Shown: in pieces, positions 51,260 to 59,087 of the stretch
Numbering within the stretch: position 1 is the stretch's first letter
Layout of the letters: each line of letters opens with the position of its first letter
NCBI GenBank assembly: GCA_052161885.1
Contig: CP197396.1
Location: 682,001-746,000 of the forward strand
Reading direction: 5' to 3'
DNA length: 64,000 bases
Source: QKTW01 sp052161885
GTDB taxonomy: Bacteria; Bacteroidota; Bacteroidia; Chitinophagales; Chitinophagaceae
The notes under the pieces: model-generated
Databases searched by the model: none
Told to the model about the DNA's origin: nothing
The model's input: only the letters and a program-made list of their open reading frames with translations
Translations under genes and position numbers: made by a program

Positions 51260-53823
51260 ATCTCTTGATTAAATATATAGCCCGGACTACCCTGCCACTG
51301 CTGCTGCTTTTCTGCATGCTGTCATTTACAGCTGCGGCACAGGTTACAGTGGTCAAAGGCCGTGTAACAGACGCCGCCAACGGGAAGCCGCTTGCATACG
51401 TCACAGTAAATTTTGTGGCAAGCAGCATAGGCACCAATACAGACGAACAGGGCAATTATGAGCTCTCTACAGATAAGCCATTTACACAGGTACAGTTTTC
51501 CTTCGTTGGGTATAAAACAATTAAAAAATCTGTTACCGCAGGCGAAACAAAGACAATAAATATAGCGCTTTCATCAGACACACGTGAGCTGGGAGAAGTA
51601 GTGATAAAGCCTAAAAAAACCAAATACCGCAATAAAGATAACCCCGCAGTAGAACTGATACGCCAGGTGATAGATCATAAAGATCAGAACCGCCCGCAAA
51701 GTAATCAGTACCTGGATTACCGCCAGTATGAGAAAATGAAATTCTCCCTGAGTAATTCAGCTGAAAAACTGCGCAAAAACATCATCTTCCGCAGGTTTAA
51801 ATTCATGACCGAAAACCTGGATACCGTAACGCTGGAAGGAAAAGCACTTATGCCCTGGTTTATGCAGGAAGTGCTTTCTGACGTATACTACCGCCAGACT
51901 CCCGAAAAGAAAAAAACAATTGTACTGGCCGAAAAGAAAGTTGATTTTGGCGAATATGTAGACAACCAGGGGGTAACCACTTACCTGAAACATATGTACC
52001 AGGACGTGGACATTTACAAAAACAACATCAACGTTGTAACCAATGAATTCCTCAGTCCTATCGCAGACCTGGCACCTACATTCTACAAGTTCTACATTCT
52101 TGATACAACAGAGCACGATGGTGTGAAATGGGTAACCATGTTCTTCTCACCGCGCAACAAAGCTGATTTTCTCTTCCAGGGCCAGATGTTTATACCGCTG
52201 GACGGAAATTATGCAGTCTCCAAAGTAGACATGCACATCAGCAAATACATAAACCTGAACTGGGTAAAAGACCTGCACATCATACAGGATTTTGAACAGG
52301 AACAGGACAAAAAATATTACCTGCACAGCAGCACGATGCTTGCCGACTTCGGTCTGCTGAAAACCGGCAAGGGTGGCATTTTCGGGGAACGTACCGTAAG
52401 TTATAATAATTACCGGCTTAACGAACCGCACCCGGACAGCCTGTACAAAGGGCTGGATATAGTAGAGCTGAAAGGAAAAGGACAGGAAACAGATTCCTTC
52501 CTGGCACAGAACAGGCCGGATACGCTTACGGCTTTTGAACAGCAGACGTATATAAACATTGACAGCCTGAAGCACAACAAATCTTTTAACCGCACCATGG
52601 ACCTGATAACCCTGGTACTGGCCGGTTACAAGAAAGCATCACCCTATGTGGAAGTAGGCCCGGTGAATACATTTTACAGCTTTAACCCCGTAGAAGGTTT
52701 TCGCGGGCGTGTAGGCGGACGTACTACACCGCAATTCAGCAAACAGGTTTACCTGGAAAGTTATGTGGCATACGGCTTTAAAGATGAACGATGGAAATAC
52801 TACGCCGGCGGTATGTATTCTTTCAGCAAAGGGAATTCTATTTTCCAGTTCCCGCTTACTATGCTTAAGGCAAACTTCCAGCGGGATACAAAAATACCCG
52901 GGCAGGAGTTGCAGTTTGTGCAGGAAGACAATTTCCTGTTATCGTTCAAGCGAGGTGTAAATGACAAATGGCTGTACAATGATATTTACAATGTAGAATT
53001 CCTGAAGGAATTCCAGAGCCATTTCTCATACAGGATTGCCTACAAAAACTGGAAGCAATCGCCTGCAGGAGGATTGCAATATATACAGTCGGACGGTATA
53101 CAGAACAACACGATACCAAATATCACCACATCAGAAGCAACCGTGGAACTGCGTTGGGCGCCGCACGAGGAATTTTACCAGGGTAAAATATATCGCGTGC
53201 CTATTTTCAACCGCTACCCCATTTTTACATTCCGTACATCGGTGGGCATGAAGGGCTTCCTGGGCGGCGAATACAACTACCAGAGTACCATGCTGAATGT
53301 GTACAAGCACGTATACCTGTCGCAGCTCGGTTATTCAGACATCGCAGTGGAAGGCGGTTATACTTTTGGCTCCGTGCCCTTCCCGCTGCTTTATATAGCC
53401 CGTGCCAACCAGAGCTATTCGTTGCAGCTGCAGTCGTACAATATGATGAACTTTCTGGAGTTTGTGAGCGATCACTATGCCAGCCTGTTTATAGACCACT
53501 GTTTCAATGGCTTCTTCTTTAATAAGATACCGTTGCTGAAGAAACTTAAGTTCCGCGAATACGTTGATTTTAAGGCATTGTATGGTGGCGTACGTGACGA
53601 AAACAACCCGGCGCATAATGCGGGTCTGCTGCAGTTCCCCACAGATATAAATGGTAAAACCACCACTTTTATTATGGGCAAAGAACCGTATATAGAAGGC
53701 AGTATAGGTGTAGGGAACATACTTAACTTTTTCAGGATAGACGTTGTGAAGCGCTTTACTTATACAGACAACCCGAACGTGTCTACGATAGGTATCCGCG
53801 GACGATTCAAATTTGATTTTTAA
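51256..53823 (+). CDS. DUF5686 outer-membrane protein with carboxypeptidase-regulatory-like domain
   Basis: An 855-residue exported protein. The ATG at 51256 gives the signal peptide MNLLIKYIARTTLPLLLLFC...TAAA; the open frame upstream lies inside gtrA. Residues about 30-120 are a CarboxypepD_reg-like beta-sandwich (VKGRVTDAANGKPLAYVTV, FSFVGYKTIKK) as at the front of SusC/TonB-dependent receptors. The rest (about 130-855) is the DUF5686 region and ends in a barrel-like C-terminus with final Phe (GRFKFDF), so it sits in the outer membrane. It has no TonB-dependent plug. Location inside the lipid operon suggests a role in outer-membrane placement of the lipid product, which is inference. Confidence 0.82.
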   Translation: MNLLIKYIARTTLPLLLLFCMLSFTAAAQVTVVKGRVTDAANGKPLAYVTVNFVASSIGTNTDEQGNYELSTDKPFTQVQFSFVGYKTIKKSVTAGETKTINIALSSDTRELGEVVIKPKKTKYRNKDNPAVELIRQVIDHKDQNRPQSNQYLDYRQYEKMKFSLSNSAEKLRKNIIFRRFKFMTENLDTVTLEGKALMPWFMQEVLSDVYYRQTPEKKKTIVLAEKKVDFGEYVDNQGVTTYLKHMYQDVDIYKNNINVVTNEFLSPIADLAPTFYKFYILDTTEHDGVKWVTMFFSPRNKADFLFQGQMFIPLDGNYAVSKVDMHISKYINLNWVKDLHIIQDFEQEQDKKYYLHSSTMLADFGLLKTGKGGIFGERTVSYNNYRLNEPHPDSLYKGLDIVELKGKGQETDSFLAQNRPDTLTAFEQQTYINIDSLKHNKSFNRTMDLITLVLAGYKKASPYVEVGPVNTFYSFNPVEGFRGRVGGRTTPQFSKQVYLESYVAYGFKDERWKYYAGGMYSFSKGNSIFQFPLTMLKANFQRDTKIPGQELQFVQEDNFLLSFKRGVNDKWLYNDIYNVEFLKEFQSHFSYRIAYKNWKQSPAGGLQYIQSDGIQNNTIPNITTSEATVELRWAPHEEFYQGKIYRVPIFNRYPIFTFRTSVGMKGFLGGEYNYQSTMLNVYKHVYLSQLGYSDIAVEGGYTFGSVPFPLLYIARANQSYSLQLQSYNMMNFLEFVSDHYASLFIDHCFNGFFFNKIPLLKKLKFREYVDFKALYGGVRDENNPAHNAGLLQFPTDINGKTTTFIMGKEPYIEGSIGVGNILNFFRIDVVKRFTYTDNPNVSTIGIRGRFKFDF

Positions 53824-53843
53824 CCTCAGCAAAAACAATTTGT

Positions 53844-55139
53844 ATGAGTAATAAGAAAACGAGAGATATACTGCAACAGACCATATACAAAGTAATAGAT
53901 CCCTTTGTACGGCTGCTGATACGTATGGGGCTTACACCAAATGCGGTAACGCTCATAGGTCTGCTGCTGAATATAGGTGTGGCAATAATTTTTATCATCG
54001 GAGCAGAGGAAGGCAACCGCGGAGATCTTTCTTACGTGGGTTGGGCCGGCGGCCTCATATTATTTGCAGGCCTTTTTGATATGCTGGACGGACAGGTAGC
54101 CCGTATCGGTAAGATGAGTTCTGCATTCGGTGCATTCTTCGATTCTGTGCTGGACCGTTACAGCGAGCTGGTTATGTTCCTGGGCATTTGCTATTATCTC
54201 GTGTCGCACCACTATTTTCTCAGTTCACTGTTTGCGTTCATTGCGTTAATAGGCTCTATGATGGTTAGCTATACCAGGGCACGTGCAGAAGGTTTGGGCA
54301 TAGAATGTAAAGGAGGATTAATGCAGCGTCCCGAACGCGTTGTGCTCGTGGGCATTTCAGCTATAGCCTGCGGTGTGGCCACATATTTTATCGGCGGAGA
54401 TTATAAAGTATTTGTTCCGGGTATTCCTTTTCATGTGTTTGAGACCATGTCCATATTTACTATACCGCTTACGTTGATGGCGATAATGACCAATATCACC
54501 GCAGTAAACCGCATACTGGACGCCAAAAAAGCACTGGATACAAAAGACCGGGAGAAAGCAAAAGCAGCAACCGTGAGTGCCAAGAATATTGTTGCGGCTT
54601 CGGTGCTTACAGCAGTATTTCTCGTGATTGCGCCTGCTGCTGTAAATGCACGTGCTGCTGTAATAAATGAACAGGACACCTTTCCGGTGCCGCACAATAT
54701 AAAGAACATGATGTTCTATGTACAGCGCACCCCTAATACCAACACGATCGTATACGAACTGAATTACGCTAAAAACGGAACGCTCGACGAAGACAACCCG
54801 ATACATGTTTTCTGGATACGTTACCAGGAACAGGGCCAGCGTAAAGAGTTGAATTATATCCAGCGGAAGTTTGCCTACGGCCTTAAAATAAATGCGCTGG
54901 AAAAAAACAAGTGGAAGCTCCGCTTTGTATCGTACGAAAAACATCCGATGTTTCTTACACTGGCAGACAACGGCAAATATTATGTATTCACACAGATCAA
55001 CAACAGACGATCCGTATTGAACCGCATTTACCTCAAAATAGACGGAGGTACCTTCTGGTCGCCCAATGTATTATATATAGAACTGAAAGGAACAGATGCG
55101 GAAACAGGAAAAGAAATTGTTGAACGTATAAAACCTTAG
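53844..55139 (+). CDS. CDP-alcohol phosphatidyltransferase fused to a DUF4833-like periplasmic domain
   Basis: A 431-residue two-part protein. Residues 1-240 form the CDP-alcohol phosphatidyltransferase membrane domain, with the motif D79-LD82GQVAR...G96...D100...D104, all four catalytic Asp being present. In this operon it should join CDP-diacylglycerol with inositol 3-phosphate to give phosphatidylinositol phosphate. At 249-275 the sequence NIVAASVLTAVFLVIAPAAV followed by NARA looks like an embedded signal peptide or seventh helix, and 280-431 is a soluble domain (FPVPHNIKNMMFYVQRT, HVFWIRY) resembling DUF4833. I believe the two parts are separate genes in the Bacteroides inositol-lipid cluster. 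The fusion puts the second domain outside the inner membrane. Confidence 0.85.
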   Translation: MSNKKTRDILQQTIYKVIDPFVRLLIRMGLTPNAVTLIGLLLNIGVAIIFIIGAEEGNRGDLSYVGWAGGLILFAGLFDMLDGQVARIGKMSSAFGAFFDSVLDRYSELVMFLGICYYLVSHHYFLSSLFAFIALIGSMMVSYTRARAEGLGIECKGGLMQRPERVVLVGISAIACGVATYFIGGDYKVFVPGIPFHVFETMSIFTIPLTLMAIMTNITAVNRILDAKKALDTKDREKAKAATVSAKNIVAASVLTAVFLVIAPAAVNARAAVINEQDTFPVPHNIKNMMFYVQRTPNTNTIVYELNYAKNGTLDEDNPIHVFWIRYQEQGQRKELNYIQRKFAYGLKINALEKNKWKLRFVSYEKHPMFLTLADNGKYYVFTQINNRRSVLNRIYLKIDGGTFWSPNVLYIELKGTDAETGKEIVERIKP

Positions 55140-55145
55140 ATCACC

Positions 55146-55772
55146 ATGCCTAAGAATTTTGTATCTAATTCAAAAGAGTCCGTCCGGATGTTTAAAAGCG
55201 ACTTTATGGAAAGCCTTTCCAAGGTTCATTTCTCCGTACCGCTTATTATTTACATACCGGTTATAGCTTACTTTACCTACCGGGCGCTGGTGCAGATCAG
55301 CCTGCCGGCATACCTGTTGTATTTTGCCATAGGCATTGCAGTATGGTCGCTTGCTGAATATCTGCTGCACCGTTTTGTATTCCATTTCGTGCCCAAATCA
55401 AAATGGGGCCTGCGTATGCACTTTATCTTTCACGGTGTGCATCATGACTACCCTAATGACGTAAAACGCCTTGTAATGCCGCCTTCAGTGAGCATTCCGC
55501 TGGCATTCCTGTTCTACTTTATCTTTTCCTTTATACTGCCGCAGGAGCATCTGTTTGCTTTCTTCCCGGGCTTTGTAACAGGCTACCTTTTCTATGATAT
55601 ATCGCATTATGCGCTGCATCATTTCAATTTTAAGGGCAACTTCTGGAAGAGGCTGAAGAAACATCATATGTTGCATCATTACTCAGACTCATCAAAAGGA
55701 TACGGTGTGAGCTCACCGCTCTGGGACAAAATATTTTCTTCAGATTTTATTAAAACCAACGATGAACGATAA
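55146..55772 (+). CDS. fatty-acid/sterol hydroxylase-family di-iron membrane enzyme
   Basis: A 208-residue integral-membrane protein with the histidine boxes of the fatty acid hydroxylase superfamily: HRFVFHF, FHGVHHDYPND, HYALHHF and KKHHMLHHY. Spacing is close to that of fatty acid 2-hydroxylase (FA2H/Scs7) without the cytochrome b5 domain. It probably hydroxylates the N-acyl chain of ceramide, or less likely C4 of the sphingoid base. Four hydrophobic segments surround the boxes. Its final 11 bases overlap the next gene. Confidence 0.87.
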   Translation: MPKNFVSNSKESVRMFKSDFMESLSKVHFSVPLIIYIPVIAYFTYRALVQISLPAYLLYFAIGIAVWSLAEYLLHRFVFHFVPKSKWGLRMHFIFHGVHHDYPNDVKRLVMPPSVSIPLAFLFYFIFSFILPQEHLFAFFPGFVTGYLFYDISHYALHHFNFKGNFWKRLKKHHMLHHYSDSSKGYGVSSPLWDKIFSSDFIKTNDER

Positions 55773-56706
55773 TACCTCTGCTGTAACACTTAAGACGGTT
55801 TCCGGCTTACAGCGGATACTGCTGATGGTCTGCATCACTGCGGGCTACCTGCTGCTTTCTTATATCCTTATCGGCTTCCGGCCGGAACAGCTGTTTCTTT
55901 CCGCTGCTGTAAACCTGCTTTATTTTGCCTCTGCACCATCGCGCAAATTCATCAGCGGTTTTGCCGTGTTTGTTGTGTACTGGATCATTTTTGATTACAT
56001 GAAAGCTTTTCCTAACTACCGGTTCGGAGATGTGCATATCGCGAGTATTTACCATGCTGAGAAGGCAATTTTCGGCATTCACTATAATGGCCTTTACCTG
56101 ACACCGAATGAATTCTGGCTCCAAAACGGCAGCACACTGCTCGACGTAGTATCCGGTTTTTTCTATCTTACCTGGGTACCCGTTCCGTTGTTATTCGCAG
56201 CTTACCTGTTCTATAAAAACAAGAAACAATTCCTGTATTTCTCCTACACATTTCTGCTGGTAAACCTTATTGGCTTTGTGATCTATTATGTCTGCCCTGC
56301 TGCCCCGCCCTGGTATGTGCAGCAATACGGATTTACCTTTCAGCCGCATACACCGGGCAATACAGCCGGTCTTGCAAAGTTTGATGAATACTTTCATGTA
56401 TCCATATTCAATTCGTTGTATGCCAAGAGCTCCAATGTATTTGCAGCCATGCCTTCCCTGCATTCTTCATATCCTGTTATCGTATTTTACTATGGGCTGA
56501 AAAACAGGCTGGGTCTTATAAACATACTGCTGGGCACTATTATGTGCGGTATATGGTTTGCGGCAATATACACGGGGCATCATTACATTTTGGATGTGCT
56601 TGCCGGGATTATGTGTGCGTGTGCAGGAATAGCTTTATTTAATATGCTGGGCAAAAGAGGATTTATAAAGAACGGACTTGACAAACTGGCCATCGCCATA
56701 TCCTGA
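55762..56706 (+). CDS. PAP2-superfamily membrane enzyme, Aur1-like inositol phosphorylceramide synthase candidate
   Basis: A 314-residue protein with about six to eight membrane helices. YYVCPAAPPWYVQQYG, AAMPSLHSSYP (H234) and IYTGHHYILDVLAG (H273/H274 with D278) are the three motifs shared with yeast Aur1 and the PAP2_3 family. Aur1 transfers phosphoinositol from phosphatidylinositol to ceramide. All precursors are predicted to be made by upstream genes, so phosphoinositol dihydroceramide synthesis on the outer face of the inner membrane is the likely role. A plain lipid phosphatase is the alternative. Last structural gene before the TetR regulator. Confidence 0.85.
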   Translation: MNDNTSAVTLKTVSGLQRILLMVCITAGYLLLSYILIGFRPEQLFLSAAVNLLYFASAPSRKFISGFAVFVVYWIIFDYMKAFPNYRFGDVHIASIYHAEKAIFGIHYNGLYLTPNEFWLQNGSTLLDVVSGFFYLTWVPVPLLFAAYLFYKNKKQFLYFSYTFLLVNLIGFVIYYVCPAAPPWYVQQYGFTFQPHTPGNTAGLAKFDEYFHVSIFNSLYAKSSNVFAAMPSLHSSYPVIVFYYGLKNRLGLINILLGTIMCGIWFAAIYTGHHYILDVLAGIMCACAGIALFNMLGKRGFIKNGLDKLAIAIS

Positions 56707-56807
56707 CGGTTTATGTTATGTATGCATAAACTTTACAACGGTATTAATTTTTTTGTGGTAAAACATATTATTTTACGATCCTTAAAACATAGGGACGAAA
56801 AGACACA

Positions 56808-57419
56808 GTGATGGACGTACCCAAAGATGAAATAATAAAAGCAGCTATCATCGAAGCTGCCAAAAAGCTCTTCCAGCAATATGGTCTGGCAAAGACTACC
56901 ATGGAGGATATTGCGAAAGCTGTAGGCAAAGGTAAAAGCAGCCTTTACTATTATTATGCTACCAAAGAAGACATCTTTGAGGCTGTAATGATAAAGGATA
57001 AGGCTTGCATCATTGAGGAGACGAAAGCCGCAATTGACAAGGCTGGTACTGCCGAAGAAAAGCTGAGGACATTTGCGCTCACCATTCATAAGGCTGTGCG
57101 CAAACGGGTTATCCTGTTCAATATACTGAGCTCCGAGATGAAGGAGAATATGTGCATCATGAAGTCTGTACGCCAGAAATATGATGCCATTGAACTGGAA
57201 TTGCTGCGGTCCATAATTGTATATGGTATAGAAACCGGCGAGTTTACTGCATATGACAAGGAAGAACTGGACGATGTGGCATTTGTAGGCACGAGTACGT
57301 TTCGTGGGCTGCAGATACATCTCATACATGAAAACCACAGGTCGGCCTCGGGCATAAAACATCTGATCAATACTGCCGTAGATATGCTGGTAAAAGCATT
57401 GAAGAAAGAGACAAAGTAA
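56808..57419 (+). CDS. TetR/AcrR-family transcriptional regulator
   Basis: A 203-residue regulator. The N-terminal helix-turn-helix is clear: IIEAAKKLFQQYGLAKTTMEDIAKAVGKGKSSLYYYYATKEDIFEAVM. The C-terminal ligand domain is helical and hydrophobic, as in regulators of lipid metabolism such as FadR/FabR-type TetR proteins. It follows the operon after 101 bases on the same strand, so it may be its local repressor; the TTACGGA inverted repeat before spt is the candidate target, though no copy of that repeat precedes its own gene. Confidence 0.9.
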   Translation: MMDVPKDEIIKAAIIEAAKKLFQQYGLAKTTMEDIAKAVGKGKSSLYYYYATKEDIFEAVMIKDKACIIEETKAAIDKAGTAEEKLRTFALTIHKAVRKRVILFNILSSEMKENMCIMKSVRQKYDAIELELLRSIIVYGIETGEFTAYDKEELDDVAFVGTSTFRGLQIHLIHENHRSASGIKHLINTAVDMLVKALKKETK

Positions 57420-57448
57420 AGAGAAATCCAGGCCAATCATATAAAGCA

Positions 57449-57475
57449 AAAAGCCATCCGGTACGGATGGCTTTT
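57449..57475. terminator. terminator between the TetR gene and the convergent paralogue pair
   Basis: AAAAGCCATCCG (57449-57460) pairs perfectly with CGGATGGCTTTT (57464-57475) around GTA. Symmetric A/T flanks suit both directions. Confidence 0.85.
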
Positions 57476-57505
57476 CTTATTTTACTGAACTGAAAGCAGC
57501 AGTAA

Positions 57506-58249
57506 CTATTGTGTACGCATAGGACCGTAAAAGTGCAGTAATGTAGCATTATACAATGCAGCAGAGGCCGTATAGCTTATTTCAAAGTGTTCGGATTTGA
57601 AATTATAGATGCTCATTCTTCTCTTCTCTGCCCGGTTAAGACTAAAAAAAGTAGTTTGCCGTACACCAAACGGCTGCGGAGATACTATATGTGCAAACCT
57701 GTAAGTCATGATGTGCAAGCCTAGTCCGCTCTGCCCGTTCTGGCTCTTAAGATAAATTTCCTCTGTAGGTTTACGCGGATCCGGAGCAGCAGTATCTGCA
57801 GCTGTAGACTCTACTCCCGCAACGCCAAAATACCCTATAATATAATTTGTATCCCCGGCAGGTATAACAGACCCGGCAACCGGCTGCAATTTATCGTCGA
57901 GTAAGGCGCCGTTAAATTTCTGTTCCTTTATCAATGCAGAATTGGTATCTGCAAAAAAATACACGGGGCAGTAAGTAAAATTGTCCTTAAAATCCTGGAT
58001 CATTTTCTGCTGCATTGTCTGTATATCTTCCTGCAGGAAAGCGAGCCGTTTTGTATCGTGTGTCTTTTGCAGGTATGTTCTGCGCGTGCCGCCGGTAGGT
58101 AATATCAGCAGCAATACCTTAGGTGGGTAATAACCATGGAAAATATTCTTTTTTTGCCTTTTGGTAAGTCCTGTTGTATCATAAGCCGACTGCGCAAATG
58201 AAGAAACGGATATCAACAGAAACAACAAAGCAATGAGGCAGAAACGCAT
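57506..58249 (-). CDS. exported protein, tandem paralogue B
   Basis: A 247-residue protein with a signal peptide (MRFCLIALLFLLISVSSFA) when started at 58249. I do not recognise the family. It is clearly related to the neighbouring gene: PPKVLLLILPTGGTRRTYLQ, HDTKRLAFLQEDIQ and the block FKDNFTYCPVYFFADTN align with the other copy without gaps. The N-terminal half is the conserved part; the C-terminal half (RFAHIVSPQPFGVRQTTFFS) diverges. Probably periplasmic. 28 bases separate the two genes, so they are cotranscribed. Confidence 0.7.
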   Translation of the reverse strand: MRFCLIALLFLLISVSSFAQSAYDTTGLTKRQKKNIFHGYYPPKVLLLILPTGGTRRTYLQKTHDTKRLAFLQEDIQTMQQKMIQDFKDNFTYCPVYFFADTNSALIKEQKFNGALLDDKLQPVAGSVIPAGDTNYIIGYFGVAGVESTAADTAAPDPRKPTEEIYLKSQNGQSGLGLHIMTYRFAHIVSPQPFGVRQTTFFSLNRAEKRRMSIYNFKSEHFEISYTASAALYNATLLHFYGPMRTQ

Positions 58250-58277
58250 GTTTTCAAAAAAAATTATACTCCTGAAG

Positions 58278-59006
58278 TTAGTTTTTACCATGTAGAATTC
58301 CTCTATAATGTTCTGTTAAAAGCCTGTCCAATTCTTCTGCAGAACGTACATATTGAATAGAAAAATGTGGTGAACTGTAACTATATCGGTGGTTGCGGAA
58401 TGCGTTGAGGCTTCTGTTTCTGCCGACATAAAAACGCCGGTCTGTTTTGGTTTCTTTGAAATCCTTGTCCGTTACTACCAGCCCGGCCTCGAGAGCCTTA
58501 CTATTGCTTGGATAATTTCCTGTTCCGTATGTTTTGTCGTAGACCCGTGCTTCCGGCGAGTCCGGATCTTCCGCCACACCTTCGGGTACTACATGTTTAT
58601 CTGTATTCGGGTAACCAAAATAGGCGATTTTAATTTCATCTGTATCTGAAATCTTGATGTTGCTGCCTAAGGGCTTCCTATCTGCATCCATCAGTACGCT
58701 GTAATTCTTGTTGATTACATCCTGCAGGTTGGTATCATAGAAATAGTAGACCGGGCAAAAATTGAAAAAGTCGTTGAAGTCATTAATCATTGCCCTGGTA
58801 GCTCCTTCTGAAGCTTCCCGGAGCCATGCCAGCTTTTGTGTATCTCCTTTTTGCTGCAGGTAAGTAGTCCTGTTTTTTTCTGTATTTATTTCTATCAATA
58901 TCACTTTAGGAGCAATACTAGGTTTTTTGCTCCGGGCATGAGCAGCGTCGCTCATGCAGGTGAAAAATAACAAAGCAAGTAAGATTTTGCGGGGTATACA
59001 GTTCAT
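58278..59006 (-). CDS. exported protein, tandem paralogue A
   Basis: A 242-residue protein with a signal peptide (MNCIPRKILLALLFFTCMSDAAHA). APKVILIEINTEKNRTTYLQ, GDTQKLAWLREASEG and FNDFFNFCPVYYFYDTN correspond position for position to the downstream paralogue. A C-terminal domain ends in FRNHRYSYSSPHFSIQYV. No catalytic motif stands out; the shared N-x-x-x-CPVY(Y/F)FxDTN core is the best family marker. Function unknown. Confidence 0.7.
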   Translation of the reverse strand: MNCIPRKILLALLFFTCMSDAAHARSKKPSIAPKVILIEINTEKNRTTYLQQKGDTQKLAWLREASEGATRAMINDFNDFFNFCPVYYFYDTNLQDVINKNYSVLMDADRKPLGSNIKISDTDEIKIAYFGYPNTDKHVVPEGVAEDPDSPEARVYDKTYGTGNYPSNSKALEAGLVVTDKDFKETKTDRRFYVGRNRSLNAFRNHRYSYSSPHFSIQYVRSAEELDRLLTEHYRGILHGKN

Positions 59007-59037
59007 AAAATGATTTTATAGCCACAATATATAAAAA

Positions 59038-59062
59038 ACATCCCCTTTGTAAAAGGGGATGT
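59038..59062 (-). terminator. intrinsic terminator of the DUF2723 gene
   Basis: ACATCCCCTTT (59038-59048) pairs perfectly with AAAGGGGATGT (59052-59062) around GTA. On the minus strand a run of T follows the stem. Confidence 0.85.
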
Positions 59063-59087
59063 CTTATATAATTGTAAAAAATGTGAA

